64,000 nt of DNA from Gynuella sp050296195 (GCF_050296195.1 NZ_JBNKRB010000018.1); one strand, 5' to 3'. Numbered from the stretch's first letter, positions 8,630 to 17,219 are shown. The notes: generated from the letters alone by a model not told the origin. Numbers and translations: made by a program.

Positions 8630-9484
8630 ATGATAAAAATAGCCTTCTGCCTGATGGTGCTCCTTACTATCTCAACTGTAACTACGGCAGAAACCGTAGT
8701 AACAGTCCGAGCACCCGAGTCTCCTACCGATAAACGTTATGACTATGATAATGCCGTGATCAAGCTGGCATTGGACAAGACCGTTTCAAAATATGGCCCG
8801 TATCGGATTGTATTATCTCCCGTCCTTACTTATGCCCAGGCACTTGATGTGCTGGCCAATAACACCTTGAACAATTTTGTTATGAAAAACAGCTACAGCC
8901 AGGATGTTGCCAGTCAGTCCGGATTCGTAGAATTTCCGGTAGATCTGGGAATAGTGGGCTATCGGGTCTGTTTTACCTCTGTCGACAACAAACCCAAACT
9001 TGCTCAAGTTAAGACGATCGATGACCTTAAAGCATTTACCAATGGTCAGGGCACGGGCTGGGCAGACGTAGACATCCTTCGACAGAACGGGTTTAACGTT
9101 CGCGAAGTGGCTCATTATGAAAGCTTATTCCTGCTGACAGCACATGGCTCTATCGATCTGTTCTGTCGGGGTACTAATGAGTTGTTACCCGAATATGAAG
9201 AGTTCAAAAAATTTCCTGACCTGACCTACGACGAAACTTTCTCACTGGCATATCCATTACCCCGCTTTTTGTTTACTTCAAAACAGAATCAGGAGCTGGT
9301 CAAACGTCTGGATGAGGGCATTAAGATGGCTTATGCAGATGGCAGCCTGCAAAAACTGTGGCTGGCAAATTATCAAGACAGTATCAATTTTGTACGTCTG
9401 GATAAGCGAAAAATTTTCTATATTGACAACCCTCTTTTACAAGGGCTGTCAGATAGTTACAAACAGTACATGTATAAACCGTAA
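8630..9484 (+). CDS. Periplasmic solute-binding-like protein, paralogue 1
   Basis: A 284-aa secreted protein. The start is the ATG at 8630, preceded by AAAGGA; it gives a clean signal peptide (KIAFCLMVLLTISTVTTAE). The mature part looks like a type II periplasmic binding protein of the amino-acid (SBP_bac_3) type, with GIVGYRVCF, a GQGTGWADVDIL hinge region and AHGSIDLFCRGTNELL. Two conserved cysteines (in YRVCF and LFCRG) could form a disulfide. No permease or ATPase is adjacent, so it may act as a sensor or orphan binding protein rather than part of an ABC importer. Its convergent neighbour is a close paralogue. Confidence 0.75.
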   Translation: MIKIAFCLMVLLTISTVTTAETVVTVRAPESPTDKRYDYDNAVIKLALDKTVSKYGPYRIVLSPVLTYAQALDVLANNTLNNFVMKNSYSQDVASQSGFVEFPVDLGIVGYRVCFTSVDNKPKLAQVKTIDDLKAFTNGQGTGWADVDILRQNGFNVREVAHYESLFLLTAHGSIDLFCRGTNELLPEYEEFKKFPDLTYDETFSLAYPLPRFLFTSKQNQELVKRLDEGIKMAYADGSLQKLWLANYQDSINFVRLDKRKIFYIDNPLLQGLSDSYKQYMYKP

Positions 9485-9508
9485 CAGGTACTCAGATATC
9501 AGACAGCA

Positions 9509-10369
9509 TCAAGGCTGGTACATATATTTTTGATAATCGACTGGCAGATCCTTAATTAAAGGATTTTGGATATGAAAAATTTTTCTTTTATCCAGACGTA
9601 CAAAGTCGATGCTGTCCTGATAACTCTCCAACCATAATTTCTGGAGAGACCCATCTGCATAAGCCATCTTAATACCGTCATCCAGACGTTTGACCAAATC
9701 CTGATTCTCCTTGGACGTAAAAAAGAATCTAGGCAGTGGATACTGAATGGCAAATGTTTCATCGTAGGTCAAATCAGGAAACTTTTTATATTCCTGATAT
9801 TCTTTCAACAACTCGTTGGTACCACGACAAAACAGATCAACAGAGCCGTGTGCCGTCAGCAAATACAACCCCTCACGATGCGATACTTCGCGAACACTGA
9901 AACCATTCTCCCGCAGGATTTTGACATCTGCCCAGCCGGTACCCTGGCCATGGGTAAACCCTTTCAAATCATCAACAGTCTTAACCTGAGCAAGATTTTC
10001 TTTGGTTTCCCGGGACGTGAAACACACCCGGTAACCCACAATCCCCAAATCCACTGGAAACGCCACAAACGCGGTCTGTTTGGCCAGAGAGTCGGTATAA
10101 CTTGTCTTCATGACAAAATTTGTCAATGAATTATGGATAATTGCCTGTTTGGATTGAGCAGAGGTCATTCTGGGAGCCTCAGTCAGGCGATATGGTCCAT
10201 AAGTGGAAACAGTTTTATCCAGTGCCAGCTTGATGAGTTTATTGCCATATGCCATACCATTGTCATTCACAACTTCAGGAGTTCTGATCGTAACAACAGT
10301 CTCTTCTGCGGCCATGGCCAGAAATGGAAATCCTGCCAAAACTGCCACACAGAAAATTACTTTTATCAT
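9509..10369 (-). CDS. Periplasmic solute-binding-like protein, paralogue 2
   Basis: A 286-aa paralogue of the gene at 8630-9484, in inverted orientation with only 24 bases between the stops. The signal peptide is IKVIFCVAVLAGFPFLAMA. Long stretches are identical or nearly so (GIVGYRVCFTS, GQGTGWADV, AHGSVDLFCRGTNELL, IKMAYADGSLQKLWL). The N-terminal third differs most, which may reflect a different ligand. The upstream region carries the second copy of the 17-nt element. Function is unproven beyond ligand binding in the periplasm. Confidence 0.75.
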   Translation of the reverse strand: MIKVIFCVAVLAGFPFLAMAAEETVVTIRTPEVVNDNGMAYGNKLIKLALDKTVSTYGPYRLTEAPRMTSAQSKQAIIHNSLTNFVMKTSYTDSLAKQTAFVAFPVDLGIVGYRVCFTSRETKENLAQVKTVDDLKGFTHGQGTGWADVKILRENGFSVREVSHREGLYLLTAHGSVDLFCRGTNELLKEYQEYKKFPDLTYDETFAIQYPLPRFFFTSKENQDLVKRLDDGIKMAYADGSLQKLWLESYQDSIDFVRLDKRKIFHIQNPLIKDLPVDYQKYMYQP

Positions 10370-10701
10370 TTTTGCAAACCTTCCTACTATATGATTAAGC
10401 GACCACTACAGTGGACCGGCCAAAGACGCTTGCCCATTTTTGACGTGTTTTGATTTTTTTGCTTTGGTAAGTGTCCAAAGTTTCGCACATTGGTTATTGA
10501 ATGAGAATGCTGTCTGTTATTTTACTCAAGGAAAATAATGATCCATCTCACAGTACGGAAGCACTTATGCCTGACACCGGGTTTGTCAATAGAACATTGA
10601 TGCATCCGGACGGTCCTGACATATTGACGAACCCGCGATTTTACCAGACAGAGTTAGGTAACAATGTGACCAATACCAGACAATCTGATGCGATCGCTCT
10701 G
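10370..10701. other. Intergenic region with second copy of the 17-nt element
   Basis: No supported gene. It carries the promoter region of the paralogue-2 gene, including the element at 10477-10493, and the downstream flank of the small gene at 10702. A 73-codon plus-strand ORF here has no recognisable features. Confidence 0.4.
10477..10493 (-). promoter_or_regulatory. Shared 17-nt upstream element, copy 2
   Basis: On the minus strand this reads CCAATGTGCGAAACTTT, 16 of 17 identical to 8496-8512. It lies 107 bases before the start of the gene at 9509-10369. Sequence beyond the element is not conserved between the two promoters, so retention is selective. Confidence 0.5.
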
Positions 10702-11025
10702 TTATTTCCACACCCAACGTAGGGGCTCACCAAAGTCATCATAGATCCAGTGTTTGCGTGGTTTATCTTTGCTTTTTTGAGGAGGGGGAGGAGATTTACG
10801 TTTACGGGCATCGATTTTCTTCAACAGCTCACCCACAGGATGACGCTCTTCCCGGGTGCCATTGAACTGCAGAGGGATACTCCAGGGATTCAGAACATTG
10901 TCACCGGATTTGCCATTCTCAATGTTCTTGACTTCACCGCCTTGAGACAAAAACTTCTCCACTTCCTGTTCAAGGTGCTCCCGAAGCTCTTTTTTGGTTG
11001 GGCGTTTATTAGCAAGCATGATCAT
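10702..11025 (-). CDS. Small charged protein with FLSQGGEV motif
   Basis: About 107 aa from the ATG at 11025 (another ATG is at 11019; an upstream TTG at 11043 is less likely). The N-terminus is basic and helical (RPTKKELREHLEQEVEKF), followed by FLSQGGEVKNI, and the C-terminus is Lys/Pro-rich and ends in WIYDDFGEPLRWVWK. A FLxxGGxVxxI segment occurs in several small gammaproteobacterial proteins, including the RNA-polymerase-binding regulator SutA, but the rest does not match SutA. I treat it as a conserved-looking protein of unknown function. Confidence 0.6.
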   Translation of the reverse strand: MIMLANKRPTKKELREHLEQEVEKFLSQGGEVKNIENGKSGDNVLNPWSIPLQFNGTREERHPVGELLKKIDARKRKSPPPPQKSKDKPRKHWIYDDFGEPLRWVWK

Positions 11026-11244
11026 GTCTAGCTGTGTAAACAAACCCAGTATTTTAGCACCTTAGAGCGGATATTTTCATCAGGCAGCGATAAATTCCTT
11101 CACCAGCTGCCAGAACCCGGTAATTTTTTCAATCTCTCCACAGAACACCGGTTTAACATTAAAACCTCCGGATGGTCGTCAACCATTAAGGTCTGACATA
11201 ATATGAACAACACCTTTTGAATCAATAACAGACCAGGACACCCC

Positions 11245-12486
11245 GTGAGCACAGAAACCAAACGTGGCTTTACCACCCAGATATTGCACGGTGATCGTCA
11301 GAGCACCATTGAACATGGTTCAAACTGTAAACCCATCCATACTGCAATCGCCTACGGCTACAAAGATGCAAGAGAGATTGCAGAAGTATTCCAGGGCACC
11401 AAGCCCGGATACTCCTACGGTCGCCAGAATAATCCCACGACCACGGCACTGGAAAACAAAATCACCACCATGGAACAAGGTACCGGCAGCATTGCCTTCT
11501 CCACCGGTATGGCGGCAATCAGCGCAGTCATGATGACTTTGCTGCGCCAGGGAGACCATCTGATTGCCAGCCGCTTTATATTTGGCAATACCAACAGCTT
11601 TCTGAATACCCTGATGAACTTTGGCATTGAAGTCAGCTTCGTGGATGCTACCGACAGCACTCAAATCGCAGCTGCCGTACAACCCAACACCAAAATGGTG
11701 TTTGTGGAAACGATTGCCAATCCATGTACTCAGATTGCCGACCTGAAGAACATTGGCCAACTGTGCCAGGAAAAACAACTGGTGTTCGTCGTGGATAACA
11801 CCATGACCTCCCCATACCTGTTCAAACCAATTAAAGTGGGGGCATCACTCTCAATCAACTCCCTATCCAAGTGCATTGCCGGTCATGGTGATGTACTTGG
11901 CGGCGCCGTCACAGAGCTGGGTCAGTTTGACTGGAGCCGCTACGACAACATCATCGACACCTATAAAAAAGGCGATAGCCGCAACTGGGCACTTACCCAG
12001 ATCAAGAAAAAAGGTCTGCGCGATACCGGCGCCACCCTGGATTCCATGGCTGCTCACCACATTGCCATCGGCGCCGAAACCCTGTCCCTGCGGATGAGCA
12101 AAATCTCTGACAACGCTCTGAAGCTGGCACAATTTCTGAGTCAGCAGGATAAAATCGTCAAAGTCTTCTATCCAGGGCTGCCAGAGCATCCAGAACACGA
12201 AAGGGCCGCAGAACTGTTTATGGCCTATGGTGGCCTGATCAGCATCAACCTGGACCCGGCCATCGACTGCTTCGAGTTTCTTAACCAACTGCAGGTGCCG
12301 ATTATTTCTTCCCACCTGGGCGACAACCGCACGCTCATCATCCCAGTGGCCCATACCATCTTTTATGAAATGGGACCGGAACGCCGGGCAAGCATGGGGA
12401 TTGACGACAATACCATCCGGATTTCCGTTGGCATCGAAGACATTGAAGACCTCATAAACGACTTTGACCGGACACTAAATGGATAA
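11245..12486 (+). CDS. Cys/Met-metabolism PLP enzyme, cystathionine gamma-synthase/methionine gamma-lyase family
   Basis: A 413-aa enzyme starting with GTG at 11245 behind CCAGGA. It shows YGRQNNPTTTALE (the Tyr-Arg pair that contacts the neighbouring subunit's PLP phosphate), GSIAFSTGMAAI (phosphate loop), VVDNTMTSPY (Asp to the pyridine nitrogen) and the Schiff-base lysine in SINSLSKCIAGHGDV. The family includes cystathionine gamma-synthase, O-acetylhomoserine sulfhydrylase and methionine gamma-lyase; the exact reaction cannot be assigned. A MITE begins 30 bases after the stop. Confidence 0.88.
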   Translation: MSTETKRGFTTQILHGDRQSTIEHGSNCKPIHTAIAYGYKDAREIAEVFQGTKPGYSYGRQNNPTTTALENKITTMEQGTGSIAFSTGMAAISAVMMTLLRQGDHLIASRFIFGNTNSFLNTLMNFGIEVSFVDATDSTQIAAAVQPNTKMVFVETIANPCTQIADLKNIGQLCQEKQLVFVVDNTMTSPYLFKPIKVGASLSINSLSKCIAGHGDVLGGAVTELGQFDWSRYDNIIDTYKKGDSRNWALTQIKKKGLRDTGATLDSMAAHHIAIGAETLSLRMSKISDNALKLAQFLSQQDKIVKVFYPGLPEHPEHERAAELFMAYGGLISINLDPAIDCFEFLNQLQVPIISSHLGDNRTLIIPVAHTIFYEMGPERRASMGIDDNTIRISVGIEDIEDLINDFDRTLNG

Positions 12487-12516
12487 ACCCGGTCACTGTA
12501 ACGACCTGCCACGCCC

Positions 12517-12744
12517 TAGTGTCGTGTCTCAAATAAAACGCATATTTAAATGGGCCGCCGAATTCACTTCGCAACTCTATGTTAAGTTCAGCAAACGGCG
12601 TCCCAGTCTTCGAGAAGCCCTCAAGACGCCCACCGCTTCATTCCAGCGCTTGACAAGGGAATGACCATCGCCTGCGAGCTGCACCTCGTTGTGAACATCT
12701 TGAGGTGCTTGTTTAATATAGGTTTTATTCAACACACTACACTA
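12517..12744. mobile_element. TA-flanked MITE, about 228 bp
   Basis: The two ends are imperfect inverted repeats: 12517-12550 and the complement of 12711-12744 agree at 26 of 34 positions, both starting TAGTGT and sharing AATAAAAC and ATATT. Each end is bounded by TA, as expected for IS630/Tc1-mariner transposition. The interior has no transposase, and the short ORFs inside are unsupported. The right-hand TA belongs to the TAG stop codon of ubiT (12742-12744); the left-hand flank also reads CCCTAG, so insertion preserved a stop. Confidence 0.65.
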
Positions 12745-13185
12745 GGGCCTGCTCCACTGATGCAGCTTCTGCAAGGTAATGCGAAAGGGATTCGGCAGGT
12801 CCTCCGGCTCAATACTGTCAAACAGATTTTTGACCGCCAGCCCCAGCTCTGTATCACCACTGATCACAAGCTCACGTTGAAAAAACAACGTATCAGGATC
12901 AACCGTCCGCGACATTAATTTCAAAAAAGCACGGATTGGCCCTTTGATCCGGCTTTCACTCTGCGTCTGCCCAGGCCGCATCAGAAAATGCTGGTGTTCA
13001 TCGACCGTAAACGACCAGCACATAGCGGCATCTGTTAGCTCAATCGTGACCCAGCGCCCCTGTAGAAAATCGAATTCATCTTCCGCCAGTTGCTGCCGGA
13101 AACACTGAGTGACAACGCTGGAAACCAGCCGGCTTTGTAACGATACTGGTGCCAAAGCGAAGGTTTTCAGCCATATCAACGACAT
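12742..13185 (-). CDS. ubiT: Ubiquinone biosynthesis accessory factor UbiT (SCP2 domain)
   Basis: A 147-aa SCP2-like lipid-binding protein needed with UbiU and UbiV for oxygen-independent ubiquinone synthesis. It matches E. coli UbiT (YhbT) in QCFRQQLAEDEFDFLQGRW and DPDTLFFQRELVISGDTELGL. I chose the ATG at 13185. A longer frame reaches 13299, but its first codons lie inside the FNR box, upstream of the predicted transcript start. The start gives a protein somewhat shorter than E. coli's 174 aa. It is divergent from ubiUV, as in E. coli. Its stop codon coincides with the end of a MITE. Confidence 0.88.
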   Translation of the reverse strand: MSLIWLKTFALAPVSLQSRLVSSVVTQCFRQQLAEDEFDFLQGRWVTIELTDAAMCWSFTVDEHQHFLMRPGQTQSESRIKGPIRAFLKLMSRTVDPDTLFFQRELVISGDTELGLAVKNLFDSIEPEDLPNPFRITLQKLHQWSRP

Positions 13186-13258
13186 TCGACTGGCAACATT
13201 CAGTACCTGAGTTGATTCAAACACATGACCTCCACGGTCAATCCCTAACAATAGAACA

Positions 13259-13326
13259 ATTCTAGAGACTCGATAGTTAAGCGAATTGATATCCATCAAT
13301 CCGCCACGTGCACGCTTATCTAGAAT
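13259..13326. promoter_or_regulatory. Divergent FNR/ANR-dependent promoters of ubiT and ubiUV
   Basis: A perfect FNR palindrome TTGAT-ATCC-ATCAA occupies 13286-13299, centre 13292.5. A TAGAAT -10 element lies on each side at the same distance: plus strand 13321-13326, minus strand 13264-13259, each starting 28.5 bases from the centre. Transcription would begin near 13333 and 13252, placing the box at about -40.5 for both, the class II FNR arrangement. One activator dimer could thus serve both operons when oxygen is absent. Confidence 0.85.
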
Positions 13327-13357
13327 GGTGAGTTTTAATTAGAGTTGTTTGAATCTT

Positions 13358-14350
13358 ATGGAGCTAGTCTGTCCAGCAGGAAACCTCCCTTCCCTGAAGG
13401 CGGCGATTCAGCAGGGAGCTGATGCTGTTTATATCGGGTTTAAAAACCAGACCAATGCCCGTCATTTTGCTGGCCTCAATTTCAACGACCGCAAAGCGCG
13501 GAATGCCATTGCCGAGGTCAGAAACCGTGGCAAAAAATTATTTGTAGCGATTAATACCTACGCAAACAATGACTCCCTCGCCGACTGGCACAAAGCCGTT
13601 GACGAAGCTCATGCGATTGGTGCCAATGCCGTCATCCTCGCAGATATAGGACTGATGGAATACTGTGCCCGCAAATACCCGGACCTGGCCATACACCTGT
13701 CTGTTCAGGGTTCTGCAACGTCCCTGCCAGCGCTGCAGTTTTATCAGTCGCATTTCAACGTCAAACGCGCCGTACTACCAAGAGTGCTGTCAATCAAACA
13801 AGTTCGCTACCTGGCAGAACAAAGCACCATAGATCTTGAGGTATTCGGCTTTGGCAGCCTCTGTATCATGGCCGAGGGGCGCTGCCATCTGTCTTCCTAT
13901 TTATGTGGCGAATCCCCCAACAAAAACGGCGCCTGCTCTCCGGCCCGGTTCGTGGAATGGCGGGAGCACCCTGCATACCTCGAAACACGTCTCAATGATG
14001 TTGTCATCGATCGTTTCAAAGCAGATGAAAAAACCGGATACCCGACATTATGCAAAGGCCGTTTTCAGGTTGAAGATCAGCTTTATCACACCCTTGAATG
14101 GCCCACCAGCCTCAACACTCTGGCTATTCTGCCGGAGCTGCAACAGGCTGGCGTCAAAGCCATCAAAATTGAAGGCCGGCAACGCAGTCCGGCGTATATA
14201 GAAAATGTCGCTCGAATATGGCGGGCGGCTCTGGATCAACTGACCAAAGATCAGCCTTATCAGGTAAAAGATGAGTGGATGTCGACTCTGGCAACATATG
14301 CGGAAGGCGAACAGACAACCCTGGGAGCCTACGACCGCCCCTGGCAATAG
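13358..14350 (+). CDS. ubiU: Oxygen-independent ubiquinone hydroxylation protein UbiU (U32 family)
   Basis: A 330-aa U32-family protein that forms a complex with UbiV and carries a 4Fe-4S cluster. It supports ring hydroxylation in anaerobic ubiquinone synthesis using prephenate as oxygen donor. The start ATG at 13358 gives the family N-terminus MELVCPAGNLPSLKAAI; an in-frame TTG at 13349 is upstream. Cluster cysteines are visible in GSLCIMAEGRC, YLCGES, NGACSP and PTLCKGRF. It is first gene of ubiUV, followed after 9 bases by ubiV. Confidence 0.93.
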   Translation: MELVCPAGNLPSLKAAIQQGADAVYIGFKNQTNARHFAGLNFNDRKARNAIAEVRNRGKKLFVAINTYANNDSLADWHKAVDEAHAIGANAVILADIGLMEYCARKYPDLAIHLSVQGSATSLPALQFYQSHFNVKRAVLPRVLSIKQVRYLAEQSTIDLEVFGFGSLCIMAEGRCHLSSYLCGESPNKNGACSPARFVEWREHPAYLETRLNDVVIDRFKADEKTGYPTLCKGRFQVEDQLYHTLEWPTSLNTLAILPELQQAGVKAIKIEGRQRSPAYIENVARIWRAALDQLTKDQPYQVKDEWMSTLATYAEGEQTTLGAYDRPWQ

Positions 14351-14359
14351 GAGTTGGAA

Positions 14360-15226
14360 ATGAAAATAACAATTGGTGCCAACCAATTCTATTGGAACAG
14401 AAATGATACCTTTGACTTTTACCACCAGTTACTCAGCGCCCCTGTGGACCGGGTCTACCTCGGTGAAACCATTTGTCCAAAACGCAAAGAACTGCGTTAT
14501 GACGACTGGCTTGACATCGCCAGACAACTCAGCGAAAAAGGCAAAGAAATCGTTCTATCGAGCCTGACACTACTGGAATCCGAATCCGACTTTCGTCAGG
14601 TAAGACAAATATGTGCCAACGAGCAGTATCTTGTGGAAGCCAACGACATCGCGGCTGTACAAATCGCATCAGAACTCAATAAGAATTTTATACTCGGTCC
14701 AGCCATCAACATATACAGCAGTGCCACGCTGGATTTTCTGGTCCGCCAGGGTGCAGTGACTTGGGTTCCCCCAGTGGAAATTGGCTACCAACAGATAGAC
14801 ACCATTTATTCTCAGGCACTGACATCGGTAGATCTGGAGATTTTCGCCTATGGTTACCTGCCACTGGCCTACTCCGCACGTTGCTACTCAGCCCGTCATC
14901 ACCAATTTCAAAAAGACCAATGCCAAAAAATCTGCATGGAATATCCTGACGGCATACAGATTTTCTCCCAGGATGGCGAACCCGTTTTTAACCTGAACGG
15001 CATCAGTACCCAGTCCGGAAAAATCGCCCAACTGATTACCGAGATACCACGTATGGAACTCATGAACGTTGACTACGTTCGTTTGAGCCCGGTCAAAAAC
15101 GGCTTTTTTGAGACGATAAAACGCTACCACAAAGCACTTACCGGACAACCAGATCCTATGATTCCCATCGCCCGCACCGGCTGTAATGGTTACTGGTTTG
15201 AAGAAGCTGGCAAGGAATGGGTTTAA
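14360..15226 (+). CDS. ubiV: Oxygen-independent ubiquinone hydroxylation protein UbiV (U32 family)
   Basis: A 288-aa partner of UbiU. The ATG at 14360 has TAGGAG six bases upstream. Family landmarks are YLGETICPKR, LPLAYSARCYSARHH followed by CQKIC, and the C-terminal CNGYW. The Fe-S cysteines are those in ETIC, ARCYSA and CQKIC. Gene order ubiT-<>-ubiU-ubiV copies E. coli yhbT/yhbUV. Together with narXL and moeA further on, it indicates respiration with quinones in the absence of oxygen. Confidence 0.93.
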   Translation: MKITIGANQFYWNRNDTFDFYHQLLSAPVDRVYLGETICPKRKELRYDDWLDIARQLSEKGKEIVLSSLTLLESESDFRQVRQICANEQYLVEANDIAAVQIASELNKNFILGPAINIYSSATLDFLVRQGAVTWVPPVEIGYQQIDTIYSQALTSVDLEIFAYGYLPLAYSARCYSARHHQFQKDQCQKICMEYPDGIQIFSQDGEPVFNLNGISTQSGKIAQLITEIPRMELMNVDYVRLSPVKNGFFETIKRYHKALTGQPDPMIPIARTGCNGYWFEEAGKEWV

Positions 15227-15366
15227 CCTTCGACATCTCTGCTAAAGCCATAAACTCAGCTCAAGACTCATGAACACAACCCTTAGGTTTTCTTCATGAG
15301 TCGGCTGTTATCTGGATACACCCTTCCATTCAAGAATTTCCGTTAATGACTTTATAGCAAAAAGGC
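15227..15366. other. Intergenic region with a 10-bp stem-loop after ubiV
   Basis: GACTCATGAA at 15265-15274 and its complement at 15293-15302 form a perfect 10-bp stem with an 18-base loop, 38 bases after the ubiV stop. There is no T-run, so it is a possible Rho-dependent end or mRNA-stabilising hairpin rather than a classical terminator. Confidence 0.4.
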
Positions 15367-15741
15367 TTACTTGTAGTTAGGTTCATCGTTGGCTTTGCCA
15401 AGTGAAAAAGCCACTTGTCGGCCAGTACCTGTTCTGTGGTCTGCCGCCGCAGGGTTTTGCATAAAGGCTTCTTTTTTAGACATTGCAAAATTCCGGCCTT
15501 CAAGATACACGCGTTCTGCACCACGGTCGTCCACGAAATTGCCTTGGTAACTGAGTTTTTTGCCTGGCGGGCAAATGCATTGGATGCTTATTGGGCGAAA
15601 ATCAAATTCGTTGGAGGAGGATAATTTCTGCACGACGAGTGCACGTTTCATGAGCGGGGTGTGTTTGTCACATTTGGTCTTTTTGATCTTTAAAAGCTTC
15701 CGCCGTTGACGAAATTGGTCGTTAGGTATCACTGCATTCAT
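15367..15741 (-). pseudogene. Transposase fragment (IS1182-like), degenerate
   Basis: A 124-codon open stretch resembles the middle of IS1182-type DDE transposases: AVIPNDQFRQRR, FDFRPISIQCICPPGKKL, then a segment ending MQNPAAADHRTGTGRQVAF. In intact relatives the stretch before MxNPxxAD carries several zinc-type cysteines (CxxCPxxxxC). Here that stretch reads FAMSKKEAF, so the cysteines are gone, and both the N-terminal part and the catalytic C-terminus are missing. It is most likely a decaying remnant. Confidence 0.6.
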
Positions 15742-16163
15742 TTGGTTTTCGTGTGAACATAGGTTATTGGCTTCGTTAGCTTTTCTATCAGCGAATAAAA
15801 TGATGTTTAATTAAGTGGCCTCTGAAAAATGGCCTATTTTCGCGCAGGACGTTGTCAGGGTCAGCATTACGGAAATTTCTGTCAAATGAAAACGAGTCAT
15901 GGTATTTAATATGGTTATGGCTTTCCTGTCTGTTGGCGGGTTCAGTCATTCCAATGCTGTTAAGCATTAAAACTCCCGGCTAACTCGAAATGGTGAAAAG
16001 ACATACCTGTTGGCAGTTGCTTTGATACTGAATTTATCAAGAGAGAAGATGCACTACCGGACTTTAAAGCGCCCTTAACAGAACATTGAAACAGGTATAA
16101 ATACCCATGTCACGGTCATTCTACATCCAGGTGAATTATTTATCTCTTTTGCGGTAGTCATCT
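15742..16163. other. Intergenic region with insertion-sequence debris
   Basis: No supported gene. It contains the 40-nt IS end at 15819-15858. The remainder up to the acetyltransferase gene shows no coding pattern, hairpin or operator that I can defend. Confidence 0.5.
15819..15858 (+). repeat. Solo end of an IS/MITE shared with 53247-53286
   Basis: Forty bases beginning CCTCTGAAAAATGGCC and running through CGCGCAGGACGTTGTCAG are identical at 39 of 40 positions to the complement of 53247-53286, the right end of a 136-bp element. No matching opposite end is found here. The inward direction points away from the transposase fragment at 15367-15741, so the two may come from different insertions. 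Confidence 0.7.
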
Positions 16164-16646
16164 TTATTCAACCAACAATACAGATTCATAGTAATCTGTC
16201 TCAGCATGTTTGGGATTGGGTCGACAATACTTCCAGCCATTTCGCTGATAAAAATTTAGCGCTCTCTGGTTGCTACGGCTGACGGATAATATAGCTCTGT
16301 TGCAGCTCGCCTTTAACAACACAGAAAATATATGGTCCTGTAACTGTTGCGCAAGCCCCAGCCCGCGATACTCCGGCTTCAGGTAAATCAGATGTATGTA
16401 GCCGGTTCTTGGTTCAGATGAAAACGTGCGAAACTCCAATTGACCGGCAATGTTTTTGCCGTTCCAAACATGTACGTAAGACCATTCCTGCAGCAACAAT
16501 CTTTCGGCTATTCGTTCCCGATAGCCAGTCAGAAAATCATCAAATCCCTCATAATGACCGAAGCTGCAAAGGTAGGCATCTTTACGGGCCGCCACACAAC
16601 TATCGAAATCGCGTTCTAAGTTGATCACTTTGAATTCCAGATCCAT
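16164..16646 (-). CDS. GNAT-family N-acetyltransferase
   Basis: A 160-aa protein with acetyl-CoA loop YRGLGLAQQLQDHI (about residues 93-106), preceded by YIHLIYLKPE and followed by LSVSRSNQRALNFYQRNGW, which is typical of RimI-like GNAT proteins. The substrate is unknown. It is separated by 72 bases from the phosphatase gene, which lies upstream of it in the same direction, and could share its transcript. Confidence 0.82.
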   Translation of the reverse strand: MDLEFKVINLERDFDSCVAARKDAYLCSFGHYEGFDDFLTGYRERIAERLLLQEWSYVHVWNGKNIAGQLEFRTFSSEPRTGYIHLIYLKPEYRGLGLAQQLQDHIFSVLLKASCNRAILSVSRSNQRALNFYQRNGWKYCRPNPKHAETDYYESVLLVE

Positions 16647-16718
16647 TGCCGCCTCTTATACCAACCGATGTAATGTCCGAAAATATGAAGCCTTTCCTAA
16701 AACCCGAAATGGCTTTCA

Positions 16719-17219
16719 TCACGTATTAACAATATCACCGCAATAGCGCGTCACCCAATCTATCTGCTCCTGAGTGTCTGGTACGGATACGCCTCTTTTT
16801 TGCGATATATATTCGAATGCGCCTAATGGTTCAAAACCACATTGCAACAAAACTCCTGCGGCAACGATACCTGTTCGGCCAATGCCGGCACGGCAATGAA
16901 TCACCGTATTCACCCCTCCGGCCATCTCGTGATACAAGCGCTTTGTAAATGCTGTAAACCGTGCTACAGAATGCGGCAGTCCTCTGTCGGGAATGGGGAA
17001 GGAGATGAATTCCATACCGTTTTTTTCGGCCAGCTCACGTTCACGGCTTAAACCCACATCGATGGCTTCCTGTTCTTCGAGAAGAGATACAATCTTATGG
17101 ATGCCGAAGCGGGCAATAGCTGTAAACTCATCTTCGATCCATTCACCGGATACCGGTTTTGCCATCACAAACAAACAGCCACTGCCGATTTCTTCAACTT
17201 TATATATATCGGGAGTCAT
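16719..17219 (-). CDS. Dual-specificity/tyrosine protein phosphatase-like protein
   Basis: A 166-aa cysteine phosphatase. The active-site P-loop HCRAGIGRTG gives nucleophile C109 and R115, preceded by IPDRG with general acid D78 and followed by a typical amphipathic helix. The size fits the small atypical dual-specificity/PTEN-like bacterial phosphatases. Its start follows the stop of the upstream unknown gene by one base, so the two are probably translationally coupled. Substrates could be phosphoproteins, inositol phosphates or other phosphoesters. Confidence 0.82.
   Translation of the reverse strand: MTPDIYKVEEIGSGCLFVMAKPVSGEWIEDEFTAIARFGIHKIVSLLEEQEAIDVGLSRERELAEKNGMEFISFPIPDRGLPHSVARFTAFTKRLYHEMAGGVNTVIHCRAGIGRTGIVAAGVLLQCGFEPLGAFEYISQKRGVSVPDTQEQIDWVTRYCGDIVNT

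Noticed and set aside
10501..10722. 73-codon plus-strand ORF
   Set aside because: No ribosome site or recognisable protein feature; it lies in the promoter flank of the binding-protein gene.
12479..12918. Two short plus-strand ORFs
   Set aside because: They lie inside the MITE and the antisense of ubiT and match no protein pattern.
13183..13299. Longer ubiT start at 13296 or 13299
   Set aside because: Those codons fall inside the FNR box and upstream of the predicted transcript start near 13252.
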